NCBI GenBank assembly: GCA_015256945.1
Contig: JABZLB010000001.1
Location: forward strand, 62,001-126,000
Direction: 5' to 3'
Length of the DNA: 64,000 bases
From: Prevotellaceae bacterium
Lineage (GTDB): Bacteria > Bacteroidota > Bacteroidia > Bacteroidales > Bacteroidaceae
Shown here: positions 36,371 through 45,805 of the stretch, piece by piece
Layout of the letters: each line of letters opens with the position of its first letter
How positions within the stretch are numbered: position 1 is the first letter of the stretch
Translations under genes and position numbers: made by a program
Notes under the pieces: generated by a model
Database searches by the model: none
What the model was told of the DNA's origin: nothing
What the model saw: the letters and a program-made list of their open reading frames with translations, nothing else

Positions 36371-39300
36371 ATGTTCAGGATATTTATTCGCCGACCAGTG
36401 CTATCGATTGTTGTATCACTGGTCATTGCCTTTATTGGAATTCTGTCACTGTTCAATCTTCCCATTACACAGTTTCCTTCCATTTCTCCTCCTAAGGTAA
36501 ACGTAATTGCCGATTATCCGGGAGCCAATAACGAGCTGTTGGTAAAGTCGGTTATCATTCCGCTGGAACAGGCTTTGAATGGTGTTCCCGGCATGAAGTA
36601 TATTGAAAGCGATGCCGGAAACGACGGTGAGGCCGAGCTTAACGTTGTGTTTAAGCTGGGCACCGACCCCAATGTCGATGCCGTGAACGTGCAGAACAGA
36701 GTATCATCGGCTACAAACAAACTGCCGCCGGAGGTTATACGCGAGGGGGTTAAAATATCACGTGAAGAGCCTAATATACTGATGTATATCAATCTTTACA
36801 GTGACGACCCCAGGGTTGACCAGGGATTTCTCTTTAATTATTTTGACATTAACATATCTCCAGAGCTGCTGCGTGTTGACGGCGTTGGCGATTTGGATAT
36901 TCTCGGTACGCGCAATTATGCAATGCGCGTATGGCTGCATCCCGACAAGATGATTGCCTACGGCCTGTCTACCGACGACGTGAGTGATGCTCTTGAAGAC
37001 CAGAATATAGAGGTTTCGCCGGGAAAACTGGGCGAAAGCGGCGGACTGCGTCCACAGGTTAAGGAGTATGTATTGAAGTATCCGGGACGCTATACCACAG
37101 AAGAAGAGTATAAAAACATCATCATTAAGAGCAACAGCGATGGTAGTTTTGTACGCTTGAAAGATATTGCCGACGTTCATCTGGGAAATGAAGTATACGA
37201 TATTTACTCAACCCTGAACGGACGGCCCTCGGCTGCCGTTACCCTTAAACAGGCTTATGGCAGCAATGCACGCAACGTGATTACCAAAGTTAAGGAGGCC
37301 ATGAGCCGTCTGCAAAAAGACATGCCCAGGGGAATGCACTACGAAATAAGCTATGATATTAGCCGATTCCTGGATGCAAGTATCGAGAAAGTAATACACA
37401 CTTTGTTCGAAGCCTTTGTGTTAGTGGCTATCGTGGTGTTTATTTTCCTGGGAGACTGGCGCGCCTCCGTTATCCCCATTATGGCTGTCCCCATATCATT
37501 GTTGGGCAGTTTCATTGCAATGCTGGCTTTCAATATAACGCTGAATATGATTTCTCTCTTTGCCCTGGTCATGGCAATTGGAATTGTTGTAGACGATGCC
37601 ATTGTGGTGATTGAGGCCGTTAATGTTGAAATGTCGCGCAACAGGCTTTCACCTGTTGAAGCTACCGAAAAGGCCATGAAGGAAATTAGCGGTGCCATCA
37701 TCGCCATTTCTCTGGTCATGGCCTCCGTATTTATTCCCGTAGCTTTCATGGGTGGCCCCGAGGGTATGTTCTATCGTCAGTTTTCAATAACGATGGCATC
37801 GAGCATTCTCTTCTCCGGTTTTGTAGCACTAACACTTACTCCGGCTCTGTGCGCACTTATCCTGACCAAGGAACAGGAGAACCATGTAAAATTAGGATTC
37901 ATAGGACGAAGCCTGCAACACTTCAACGCCAGGTTTGATACAGGCAGCCGAAAATATGAACGCCTCATACGGCATACCGTGCGCCTGAAGGCTTTTACCA
38001 TGATTGTAATTGTGGCATTCTGCGCACTGGCATACTGGATAAACATGGGGCTTCCTTCAGGATTTATCCCACAAGAGGACCAGGGAATGATTTACGCCGT
38101 GATTGAAACTCCCCCAGGTGCTACCATAGAACGTACAAATGCCGTAGCACAGCAGCTCCTCGATATTGCTGAAAAGGAAGAGGGCGTTGAGAGTGTTTCG
38201 TCACTGGCAGGTTTTGAAATTCTCTCCGAAGGGACGAGTGCCAATTCAGGAAGCTGCCTGATTAACCTGAAAGACTGGAAACACCGCAAACGAACGGCAA
38301 AGGAAATTATCAGCGATCTGGAAAAGAAATGCGCACGTATTACGCAGGCAAACATCGATTTCTTTGAACCGCCGTCTATTCCCGGCTATGGTGCTGCCAG
38401 CGGATTTGAGCTTCGTTTGCTGGACAAAACGGGGAAAAACGATTATCATGAAATGGAGCGCGTGAGCAAAGAGTTTGTAAAAGAACTGAACAAGCGGCCT
38501 GAAATTGGCAATGCCTTTACTTTCTACTCGGCAAGTTTCCCCCAGTACATGCTTCATGTTGACGACGAAAAAGCCTTACAAAAAGGAGTTAAGCCCGGCA
38601 AGGCTCTGAACAACCTGTCGGTTTTGATAGGTTCTGATTATCAAACGGGATTCATTCGGTTTGGAAAACCCTACAAAGTAATTGTGCAGGCAGCTCCACA
38701 ATATCGTGATTTCCCGGAACACCTGCTGCAACTTTACAGTAAGAACGAAGATGGACAAATGGTGCCTGATGCCGACTTCATGTCGCTTTCAAAAACGTAT
38801 GGCATGAGTGAGATTACGCGACATAATCTTTATAATTCCTCGGAAGTTACAGGAGCACAGGCCTCCGGCTATTCAAGCGGTCAGGCATTACGGGCTATTC
38901 AGGAGGTTGCACAGAGCACACTGCCCAAAGGATACGATTACGACTGGGCCGGTATATCAAAAGACGAAGCTGAACAAGGTAACACGGCGATCATCATATT
39001 TGTGGTATGCCTTGTCTTTGTCTATCTTATTCTGGCGGCCCAATATGAGAATTTCCTGCTGCCGCTGCCCGTCATTATATTCCTGCCGGTAGGTATCTTT
39101 GGCGCATTCCTCTTTTTGAAGGTCTGCGGACTGGAGAATAACATCTATGCTCAGATAGCTTTGGTCATGCTTATTGGTTTGTTAGGGAAAAACGCCGTGC
39201 TGATGGTTGAGTATGCTGTTCAGCGCAAGAATGCGGGAGAGCGAATTGAACAGGCGGCCATTTCGGCTGCCGTAGCACGCTTCCGCCCTATCCTGATGAC

Positions 39301-39571
39301 CAGTATTGCCTTTATCGCCGGCCTGTTGCCACTGGTATTTGCCTCGGGAGCCGGCGCCGTGGGCAACCGAACCATCGGCACTGCTGCCGTGGGAGGCATG
39401 CTTATCGGTACGCTGGGCGGGCTGCTGCTTATCCCAGGACTGTACTATATCTTCGCAGGAATGGCCGAAAAGCTGGTACATTATCAGAAAGACAAGCCGC
39501 TGAGTGAAGAAAAGGACAAACGCTATACGAACAAACCGCTAAATGAAAATTCTCATGACGACAAGCAATAA
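36371..39571 (+). CDS. RND multidrug efflux pump (AcrB/HAE1 type)
   Basis: This 1066-residue inner-membrane proton antiporter expels hydrophobic compounds. It starts MFRIFIRRPVLSIVVSLVIAF. The proton-relay motif in TM4 is visible as GIVVDDAIVVIEAVN (about residues 402-416), with ESDAGNDGEAELNVVFKLGT and LPSGFIPQEDQGMIYAV as family marks. Twelve membrane segments fit two repeats. Its 3' end overlaps the channel gene by 29 bases. Substrates cannot be predicted. Confidence 0.97.
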   Translation: MFRIFIRRPVLSIVVSLVIAFIGILSLFNLPITQFPSISPPKVNVIADYPGANNELLVKSVIIPLEQALNGVPGMKYIESDAGNDGEAELNVVFKLGTDPNVDAVNVQNRVSSATNKLPPEVIREGVKISREEPNILMYINLYSDDPRVDQGFLFNYFDINISPELLRVDGVGDLDILGTRNYAMRVWLHPDKMIAYGLSTDDVSDALEDQNIEVSPGKLGESGGLRPQVKEYVLKYPGRYTTEEEYKNIIIKSNSDGSFVRLKDIADVHLGNEVYDIYSTLNGRPSAAVTLKQAYGSNARNVITKVKEAMSRLQKDMPRGMHYEISYDISRFLDASIEKVIHTLFEAFVLVAIVVFIFLGDWRASVIPIMAVPISLLGSFIAMLAFNITLNMISLFALVMAIGIVVDDAIVVIEAVNVEMSRNRLSPVEATEKAMKEISGAIIAISLVMASVFIPVAFMGGPEGMFYRQFSITMASSILFSGFVALTLTPALCALILTKEQENHVKLGFIGRSLQHFNARFDTGSRKYERLIRHTVRLKAFTMIVIVAFCALAYWINMGLPSGFIPQEDQGMIYAVIETPPGATIERTNAVAQQLLDIAEKEEGVESVSSLAGFEILSEGTSANSGSCLINLKDWKHRKRTAKEIISDLEKKCARITQANIDFFEPPSIPGYGAASGFELRLLDKTGKNDYHEMERVSKEFVKELNKRPEIGNAFTFYSASFPQYMLHVDDEKALQKGVKPGKALNNLSVLIGSDYQTGFIRFGKPYKVIVQAAPQYRDFPEHLLQLYSKNEDGQMVPDADFMSLSKTYGMSEITRHNLYNSSEVTGAQASGYSSGQALRAIQEVAQSTLPKGYDYDWAGISKDEAEQGNTAIIIFVVCLVFVYLILAAQYENFLLPLPVIIFLPVGIFGAFLFLKVCGLENNIYAQIALVMLIGLLGKNAVLMVEYAVQRKNAGERIEQAAISAAVARFRPILMTSIAFIAGLLPLVFASGAGAVGNRTIGTAAVGGMLIGTLGGLLLIPGLYYIFAGMAEKLVHYQKDKPLSEEKDKRYTNKPLNENSHDDKQ

Positions 39572-40976
39572 GATACATCATGTACTGGCCATTATGGTTA
39601 CTCTGCTGGTTCTTGCCGCCTGCAAGACACCGCAGGCTACCCTGCCCCGCGATACGCTTAAGGCCTCGCTGCCTGCACTATCTGCCGACAGCAGCACAAC
39701 CATATCGCCGGCATGGCGGAACTTCTTTCAGGATTCTGCTCTCCAGGCTCTCGTAGATACTGCTCTGCGAAATAACCGCGACCTGAAGATTACGTTACAG
39801 GAGCTGGCAATAGCCAAAAGTGCCATTGCCTCAAAACAGGGTGCTCTGCTGCCTTCCATAACGGCAAATATTGGAGCGGGAGTTTCAAAGGTAGGACGAT
39901 ACACTGCTGAAGGAGCCGGCAATGTGGGCACTGATATAACGCCCGGCCACCAGATTCCAACCGTAATACCCGATTTAGCTCCGTCGATACAAGTAGACTG
40001 GACCATAGATTTATGGAACAAACTAAACAGCGGAAAGAAGGCAGCCGTGGAGCGGTACCTCGCTTCTGAGGCCGGACAACGCGCCGTAAAAAGCAGGCTT
40101 GTAGCCGATGTGGCCGAAAATTATTATATGCTGCTGGCCCTCGACTATAAGCTTGACGTGATGCAACAATATATCACTCTGCAAAAAAACGCCGTAAAAA
40201 TTGCACGTATTCAGAAAGAAGCCGACGCCGATACACAGCTGGCCGTTGAGAAGTTCGAAGCCGAACTGGCCAAAGCACAGGCCGATGAATACCTGCTGCG
40301 CCAGTCGATTGTTGAAACCGAGAACAATTTGAACCTACTTGCAGGCCGTTTTCCACAGACCATAACGCGCACAAAGGTCGACTTTTCTGAACTTCCAATG
40401 CCTGCTGTTTCGCACTCTCTGCCGGCGCAACTTTTGCTGAAGCGGCCTGATGTTGTGCAGGCAGAACACGAGCTTAAGGCCGCCAGATGGGACGTAGAAA
40501 CCGCACGAAAGGAGTTTCTGCCATCGTTTAATCTCTCTGCTGCCATCGGACTGGATGCCTTTAATCCCAAATATCTGATCAGATTACCCGAGTCGCTGGT
40601 ATTCAATGCCATCGGCGGACTCACTGCTCCGCTTATCAACAAGAAGGCTATTCAGGCTAATTTCTCGCAGGCTGACGCCCTGCAGATAGAGGCGTTGTAT
40701 AATTACGACAAAACGCTGATTACTGCCTTCGCTGAGACGAATACCCTGCAATCCAGAATTTCCAATCTTAAACTGCTCCAGCAATTCAAGCAAAAGCAGA
40801 ACGATGCGCTCGTGAGGGCCGTCTCCGCAGCCCAGAAACTATACCTGAACAACAGGGCAACCTATCTGGAAGTAATCGACAGCGAGCGCGAACAGTTAGA
40901 CTGTAAGATGGAGCTTATCGACACAAAGCTGCAACAGCTCTCCACACTTATCGATATATACCGTTCATTCTTTTAG
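39543..40976 (+). CDS. RND outer-membrane channel lipoprotein (TolC/NodT family)
   Basis: This 477-residue outer-membrane factor completes the tripartite pump. A lipoprotein signal ends at LVLAAC, then two repeats of the long helical hairpins (SALQALVDTALRNNRDLKITLQELAIAKSAIASKQGALLPSI and LLLKRPDVVQAEHELKAARWDVETARKEFLPSF) are typical of the NodT group. Translation may start at 39543 or at ATG 39555. Both overlap the pump gene, indicating coupling. Confidence 0.95.
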   Translation: MKILMTTSNKIHHVLAIMVTLLVLAACKTPQATLPRDTLKASLPALSADSSTTISPAWRNFFQDSALQALVDTALRNNRDLKITLQELAIAKSAIASKQGALLPSITANIGAGVSKVGRYTAEGAGNVGTDITPGHQIPTVIPDLAPSIQVDWTIDLWNKLNSGKKAAVERYLASEAGQRAVKSRLVADVAENYYMLLALDYKLDVMQQYITLQKNAVKIARIQKEADADTQLAVEKFEAELAKAQADEYLLRQSIVETENNLNLLAGRFPQTITRTKVDFSELPMPAVSHSLPAQLLLKRPDVVQAEHELKAARWDVETARKEFLPSFNLSAAIGLDAFNPKYLIRLPESLVFNAIGGLTAPLINKKAIQANFSQADALQIEALYNYDKTLITAFAETNTLQSRISNLKLLQQFKQKQNDALVRAVSAAQKLYLNNRATYLEVIDSEREQLDCKMELIDTKLQQLSTLIDIYRSFF

Positions 40977-41047
40977 CACATCGTTACGCCAGCACTCCGC
41001 CGACCCGCCCTGCGAGCACCGAATAAACGCCGGCCTGTATCAAAACA

Positions 41048-41085
41048 TCAGCTCATACCTGTATAAAACCATACCGGTATGAGCT
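41048..41085. terminator. Hairpin after the efflux operon
   Basis: CAGCTCATACC and GGTATGAGCTG can form an 11-base stem. No long T run follows, so it is a weak terminator or a transcript-end hairpin between the convergent efflux and DUF3408 genes. Confidence 0.5.
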
Positions 41086-41207
41086 GTAATTGATTTCAGG
41101 AAACCGTTCTGTTTCCTGCATTGTCATAACTGCAATGCCGCAGTATGCTCACTATCATTTTACTGCCTGCCTGAAGATACTGTGCCTGACGCAGGGCCCA
41201 TTGCGAT

Positions 41208-41921
41208 TTACATCAAATCGGAATACAGCACCTTTTTGATTTCATCTTCGTGATCATACACGAAGCGGGCAACGATACTGGAGAGGATGGCCGACGTAGA
41301 GAGCTTCTCCTGTCCGGCATATTTCATGCGGTCGAGCACGTTTTTCAAACTCTCATCAATATAAATGGTAGCCAGCTTGCCGCCTCCGTTCTTGTATTGT
41401 GTAGCCATATCGAGGAACAGTTCCCACGAATCGGCCGAGTTGTCCTTTACGATATGATACTCGCGCATGGTGTTCTCCTTGGGCTTCCTGCCACGTACGG
41501 GAGCATTTTCAGGGGCTTCATTTTCGGCGTTTTTGGGAGCAGCCGTACTGCTTGCAGGCTGTGCGCCCGAAACGGCAGCTTTTGCAGGCTGAATTTCAAC
41601 AAGGCTGTCCTCTACGCTATTTGGCTCATTATCAACATATTCGCCATATGGCCTTTCGGGTTTTGTGTGGTTTTGCCGTATGCCTTCTTCCTTAGCTTCA
41701 GGTTTATTATTGTGCTGTGTATCAGAAGTTTCCACGTTTTTGTCGGCGATTGCCGTTTTTGTCGTGTTTTCTTCTGCTTTCAGCGTCTGTGGCTCGTCAT
41801 CGTCGTCGTCAACGGTGGTTTCAATCACTTTCGGTGCAAAATTGCTTTTTCCGTTCTGCAGGTCGTGCACTAATCCCTGAATTCCTCCCGGAAGGAGAAC
41901 GCTTGTCTTTTTCTTTGCCAT
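41208..41921 (-). CDS. DUF3408-like partition/conjugation-associated protein
   Basis: This 237-residue protein starts MAKKKTSVLLPGGIQGLVHD. A long acidic, low-complexity middle (about 40-150) is followed by a C-terminal helical domain: SWELFLDMATQYKNGGGKLATIYIDESLKNVLDRMKYAGQEKLSTSAILSSIVARFVYDHEDEIKK. LATIYIDESLKNVL followed by two helices has the look of a ribbon-helix-helix DNA-binding fold, as in DUF3408 proteins found next to ParA on Bacteroidota mobile elements. It lies 340 bases downstream of ParA on the same strand, the place of a ParB/centromere-binding partner. I infer it binds DNA repeats, perhaps the 22-base arrays. Confidence 0.7.
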   Translation of the reverse strand: MAKKKTSVLLPGGIQGLVHDLQNGKSNFAPKVIETTVDDDDDEPQTLKAEENTTKTAIADKNVETSDTQHNNKPEAKEEGIRQNHTKPERPYGEYVDNEPNSVEDSLVEIQPAKAAVSGAQPASSTAAPKNAENEAPENAPVRGRKPKENTMREYHIVKDNSADSWELFLDMATQYKNGGGKLATIYIDESLKNVLDRMKYAGQEKLSTSAILSSIVARFVYDHEDEIKKVLYSDLM

Positions 41922-42260
41922 AGTTTTGAAACGGATTTTAGCTTTCCAGTATTCTCTTCTTCTCATGCCGTTACAGCGTGGTATGACGGTGTGGACATGG
42001 ATAAGGGAAATAAATATCTGAAAATTTATTTATACTTTTATATTTTTAATCGTTTAATTATTTATATATTTATATACCGTATGTGTTGTGTTTCTCTCCT
42101 TTTTATTATATTTTTATCTGTTCTTTGATTTGCATTTGCTCCGCTGCTGTTGTCTGTTCATGGGGAGTTTGTTTGTTTTCCCCGTTGTCAGGCTGCTGCA
42201 AATGCTGTTTTGCAACGGCCGTAAGGTGTACCGTGCGGGAGCAGGAGAGGGGAGTGCTGC
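41922..42260. other. Gap between ParA and the DUF3408-like gene
   Basis: Partly very AT-rich (41990-42080: TTTATATATTTATATA-type sequence), similar in texture to 42960-43800. No complete promoter is seen. Confidence 0.4.
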
Positions 42261-42929
42261 CTAATCGTCTTTCATGCGCCGTATCATAAAGTCGAACGCT
42301 GCCTTTACGGCATCGCGCTGCGGAGCGGTTATTTCAAAGGTGTTTATGCGCTTTAACGAGGCCCGTGCCGTAATGCGTGGCGTTACCGAACCGAGCTGTT
42401 TGAAGATGGCATCCGTCTGTTTCCACATGCGAAGCTCGTCGGCAGTACCAATTCTTACGTCAATACGGTTGGGAACAAAGAACAGTCGTGCGCTCATTTC
42501 AGGTGTTGTTTGCCTCAGGGCATTGATGACCTGTATGAACGTTCCCGTCGAGTCGAGTGTCTTTTCCTCATATTCGTAGGGGCAGATAATGAAGTCGGCG
42601 CCTGTAAACATGGGCACCAGTCCGTCTTCCGATACATTACCGGGCGAGTCAAAGAGCACGAAACCTTCGGTTTGTGACGCCGATTCCATCAGCTGTTGCA
42701 TCAGTTCGGGGTCCTGCACGTCAAAGTCTTGTACGGTATAGGGTTCTTCCATGTCTTCGTAAATCTCGCGGTCTTTCTTGCGCTGCATCATGATGGTCTT
42801 CTGCAAGTCAGTATCAATGAGGCATACATCCTGTTTTTTCCATGCCAGATAATTGGCGAAGAGCATGCACAACGTCGACTTTCCCACGCCGCCTTTCTGG
42901 TTTGCGAACACTATCTTATGGTTCTTCAT
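42261..42929 (-). CDS. parA: ParA-family partition ATPase
   Basis: This 222-residue deviant Walker ATPase starts MKNHKIVFANQKGGVGKST (Walker A KGGVGKST, about residues 12-19), with CLIDTDLQKTIMMQ (A') and FVLFDSPGN (Walker B). It is of the short type Ib class without an N-terminal DNA-binding domain and would move or anchor a replicon together with a centromere-binding partner. A consensus promoter lies upstream at 43031-43062, and AAACAAGTGTTT near 42960 is a possible operator. The DUF3408-like gene follows. Iterons lie 1.4 kb upstream. Confidence 0.92.
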   Translation of the reverse strand: MKNHKIVFANQKGGVGKSTLCMLFANYLAWKKQDVCLIDTDLQKTIMMQRKKDREIYEDMEEPYTVQDFDVQDPELMQQLMESASQTEGFVLFDSPGNVSEDGLVPMFTGADFIICPYEYEEKTLDSTGTFIQVINALRQTTPEMSARLFFVPNRIDVRIGTADELRMWKQTDAIFKQLGSVTPRITARASLKRINTFEITAPQRDAVKAAFDFMIRRMKDD

Positions 42930-43800
42930 ACCTTATTATATAATGGTTTGTTATTTTTGAAACAAGTGTTTGTTCATATTTTCAAGCGTTTATACAAACA
43001 CATTTTTATATGAATCAATTTTTATATTTGCAAATATAGGTATTTTTATCTATATACACAAATATTTCTATATACTTTTAATTCTTTATTCTTTTACTTA
43101 TTAATATGTTTATATATTTATATTTAGACATACACATACTTTTATTTATTTATATATTTAACTGCCTAATTATTTATATATTCATATTTTAACTTATCCA
43201 TATTTTTATCTATTTATACAAACAAATGCGCAGTAGGGCAGGGGAACAACACAGGGCAAGACTCGCATCAAAAGACATAAGCCAGTAAATGGGTAGCAAA
43301 ATAAGTGACTTATAATCAAGCATTTGCAGAAATAAATAAACATATAAACAGATAAATACATATAAATTTATTTATATATTTAATTATAGATATAAACATA
43401 TTAAAATGTTTTTATATAATTATCTTATTATTTATCTAAACATGTATTTATAGATATATTCATATATATAAATGTATACTTGTTTATTTACTAATATATT
43501 TAATTATCCATATTTTAAAATATTGATATAAACACATAGATAATTAAAGATATAAACAGATAATTATATATACACTTAAACATATAATAATATATAGATA
43601 TTAAAATATAATGATTTAAGGCCCTACACGAAGCATACAGACTAAATAGGGTGTTTGGCACAAATATTTATTTAAAGATATAAGTATATAAGTATTTGTT
43701 TAGCTAAATATTTGTATAAACACATATTTAAATACATGTGTATATATTTAATTATTTATTGCGATATATTTATATTTAAATATGTACAAATATAAAGGGG
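42930..43800. other. Extremely AT-rich segment (origin unwinding candidate)
   Basis: About 850 bases of nearly pure A/T with strings such as TTTATATATTTATATT recurring every 10-20 bases. The left half is T-rich (TTTTTATCTATTTATA) and the right half changes to ATATAAACATATAAACAG. The AAACA AG TGTTT inverted repeat lies near 42960. No gene is seen. Next to parA and iterons this looks like a DNA-unwinding region. Confidence 0.6.
43031..43062 (-). promoter_or_regulatory. Predicted parA promoter
   Basis: Read on the minus strand: TTTG (43062-43059), 20 bases, TATATTTG (43038-43031). Full match to the Bacteroidota consensus. The leader to parA is about 95 bases and contains TGTTTGTTC/GAAACA repeats that could serve autoregulation. 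Confidence 0.6.
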
Positions 43801-43806
43801 GAAATC

Positions 43807-44115
43807 ATGAAAGTAAATGGACGAAAGTATGCCGCGGCGACAAAACAGGTAAATATCAACGGAAAAACAAGTAACAAACAGCAGCAAAAGCAGCAGCAGG
43901 CAGGTCATCAAGCGGAAAAAAGACTGAAAATGGAGCTGGAAAATGCGAAAAAAGGTAAGGAGGAACAAAAAAAGGAAGAAGAAACCCAAAAAAGGCGTGA
44001 AAAAATAAAGGAAAAACGGGCACAGGAAGAAATGAAAATACGAACACAAAGAAAAAAGACGAACTACACAAAGAAAAAAGACGAATCACGCAAAGAAAAA
44101 AAGAGACGTACGTAA
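43807..44115 (+). CDS. Possible Lys/Glu-rich charged protein
   Basis: A 102-codon frame with a good ribosome-binding site (AAAGGGGG seven bases before ATG). It begins MKVNGRKYAAATKQVNINGK and then becomes almost entirely Lys, Glu, Gln and Arg (KRLKMELENAKKGKEEQKKE). It could be a coiled-coil protein, but the frame lies in a purine-rich tract in which long open frames arise by base composition alone. No family recognised. Confidence 0.35.
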   Translation: MKVNGRKYAAATKQVNINGKTSNKQQQKQQQAGHQAEKRLKMELENAKKGKEEQKKEEETQKRREKIKEKRAQEEMKIRTQRKKTNYTKKKDESRKEKKRRT

Positions 44116-44260
44116 AGAAAAAGAGAGACTGACAGGAATAAAAAGAAATATGTAAAAGAATAAAAAGGGGTACACGCAAGAAAAAAGAGAAAAACGCACA
44201 GCATGGGAGATGCTTATGAGAAAAAAGGAATCAAAAAAAGAGAAAACTGCTTTTATTTTT
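43850..44260. other. Purine-rich tract
   Basis: The plus strand is overwhelmingly A and G (AAAAAAAGGAAGAAGAAACC, GAAAAAAGAGAAAAACGC and similar) for about 400 bases, including 140 bases past the end of the charged frame. It lies between the AT-rich segment and the iterons. Confidence 0.6.
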
Positions 44261-44361
44261 AAATTTTCAAGTGCTTAGATTATCTTTAGTAATATCATTA
44301 GTATCATATATTAGTAGAGGCAATGTAACCTGCTGATAACCAATAATTACCGCATGCAAAC

Positions 44362-44700
44362 TGCGACAAATTAGTAACATGGTGCGACAAATAGGGAATA
44401 TTGTTGCGACAAATTAGTAAGGTTGTTGCGACAAATAGGGAACATATTTTGAACCTTGGCGACATTTTGGGAACATGTGTTCGACAAATAGGGAGCTTCT
44501 TATGGCTGTTATGATTAAAACTTTACATTATTAATCTGTTTTGTTCCTTATTCTATTGTCTGGAAAGTAAAGGCAGCAGGTTTATGCTTACTTCTGCTTG
44601 TTTTATATCATGCTTATATACATATTGTTACATACTTTGCGCGACAAATAGGGAATATTTTGTTTTTTCTCGACGTGCATTTTGGCGACAAATAGGGAGT
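44362..44700. repeat. Iteron array (candidate replication origin)
   Basis: Eight copies of a 17-base unit, core GCGACAAATAGGGAA or GCGACAAATTAGTAA. Units begin at 44362, 44383, 44405 and 44427 (21-22 base pitch, alternating the two variants), 44458 (degenerate, GGCGACATTTTGGGAAC), 44480, then 44640 and 44684. All point the same way. Direct repeats at two-helical-turn spacing beside a very AT-rich segment and parA are the classic layout of an iteron-controlled plasmid or secondary-chromosome origin. No Rep initiator gene is visible nearby. Confidence 0.82.
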
Positions 44701-45005
44701 ATGCTCTTTTTCCTTTACATTTATTTTGCCATGTATTAATAACTACGTTATTAATATAGCGTGTTCATACTGTTGTTATCGTTGGTTTTCTCTCTGGTTC
44801 TCTTCGCTTTTCCCCTGTGTTGTGGCTGCATGCTGTTGTGAAGCGGCTGCCATTGTCGGCAAAACGTGTCATGACACACTTGTTATGACGTATCGGCATG
44901 ACGGCATGGGATGCGGTTCGTTATATGCTCACTTTCCGTTTATTTATTATTTTTCCCGTCATTATACCCTGTTATTATAGGGTGGGGGTTCAATTTTCGC
45001 TGCTA
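44701..45005. other. Spacer between the iteron array and the 22-base array
   Basis: No credible gene. Sequence composition returns to average GC. Confidence 0.4.
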
Positions 45006-45215
45006 CCACGGTATTATCGTCACGCTTTTACGCTGTAATTGTCGGGTCTCTACGCCGTAATCGTGTTGCCTTTACATCGTAATCGTGTTGCCTTTACATC
45101 GTAATCGCTGTGCCTTTACGCTGTAATCGAGCCGCTTTTTCGTCAAAAACAGGGCTGTTTACGCCGTAATTACATCGCAATAGTGCCGTAATCTCATCAC
45201 GATAGTGCCGTAATC
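45006..45215. repeat. Array of about ten 22-base-phased TTACRYCGTAATC units
   Basis: Units begin at 45006 (degenerate), 45028, 45050, 45072, 45094, 45116, 45138 (degenerate), 45159, 45181 and 45203, with steps of 22 bases except one of 21. The core is TTACATCGTAATC, TTACGCTGTAATC or TTACGCCGTAATT with CGTGTTGCC-like linkers. The last two read TAGTGCCGTAATC, exactly as the last unit of the array at 8240-8362. Proposed role: binding array for a partition or initiator protein. Confidence 0.87.
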
Positions 45216-45447
45216 TTATGTTCGTTACCGTGCAGCCGTGTACCGGTAATGCTTGTTCTCTCGCCTGGCTTGCCTGAATTTCATGTTCGTTGACGTGTAG
45301 CCGCCTGCCGCCTGTAAAGGTAGAAAAAGGAATTTTCCTTGCACATCAGGGCATGGAAATGTGCAGAAAAGGCAGTGAAAAGTACGTTTTTTTCTTAAAA
45401 AACTTTTATTGATTTGTAAATATTACAAAGTTTTTGAAAGATAATTG

Positions 45448-45455
45448 TACCTTTG
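45448..45455 (+). promoter_or_regulatory. Possible -7 element for the copy 3 module
   Basis: TACCTTTG matches the consensus about 135 bases before the peptide start. A TTTG at the right distance is lacking. The leader folds a hairpin at 45472-45504 (GGGGC...GCCCC with TGTTT/AAACA inside). Confidence 0.45.
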
Positions 45456-45583
45456 CACACCCAAAATAAAAGGGGCATGTTTCGATAAGGAAAACATAAG
45501 CCCCACAGGATAACACAATTAAGAATAAATCATATAGACGCGCTCTTTTCAGGACAGGACGCGCCCAGACAAACGACGACAAA

Positions 45584-45805
45584 ATGATGATGAAGAAAAA
45601 AAAGAATTATTGCAAACCCTGCACCCTTTGCGTGCGAATGGAGAACACTGAAACTTTACTTACCATAAGCGGCAGTACAACCAACCCTGTGGAGGGAGGC
45701 GACCCCACCGGCGGCAATGGTTCTACACCTAATCCCTTTAGTCAGTTTGGAAATGCCAAGCAGGGCCTTTGGGAAAACGTGGCCGACGATTCACAAACTT
45801 TTTAA
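45584..45805 (+). CDS. Small peptide of a peptide/fimbrillin-like module (copy 3)
   Basis: A 73-residue frame starting MMMKKKKNYCKPCTLCVRMEN. It contains NPVEGGDPTGGNGSTPNPF, identical in the copy at 52566, and ends GNAKQGLWENVADDSQTF. Codons 45680-45739 differ from the other copy at 12 third positions without changing an amino acid, so the peptide itself is under selection. It has three Cys near the N-terminus and no signal peptide. It precedes the lipoprotein at 46024. Function unknown. Confidence 0.85.
   Translation: MMMKKKKNYCKPCTLCVRMENTETLLTISGSTTNPVEGGDPTGGNGSTPNPFSQFGNAKQGLWENVADDSQTF

Noticed and set aside
44726..44980. 84-codon plus-strand frame beside the iterons as a possible Rep protein
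   Set aside because: Far too short, rich in Cys and Tyr, with no helix-turn-helix pattern or Rep motif.
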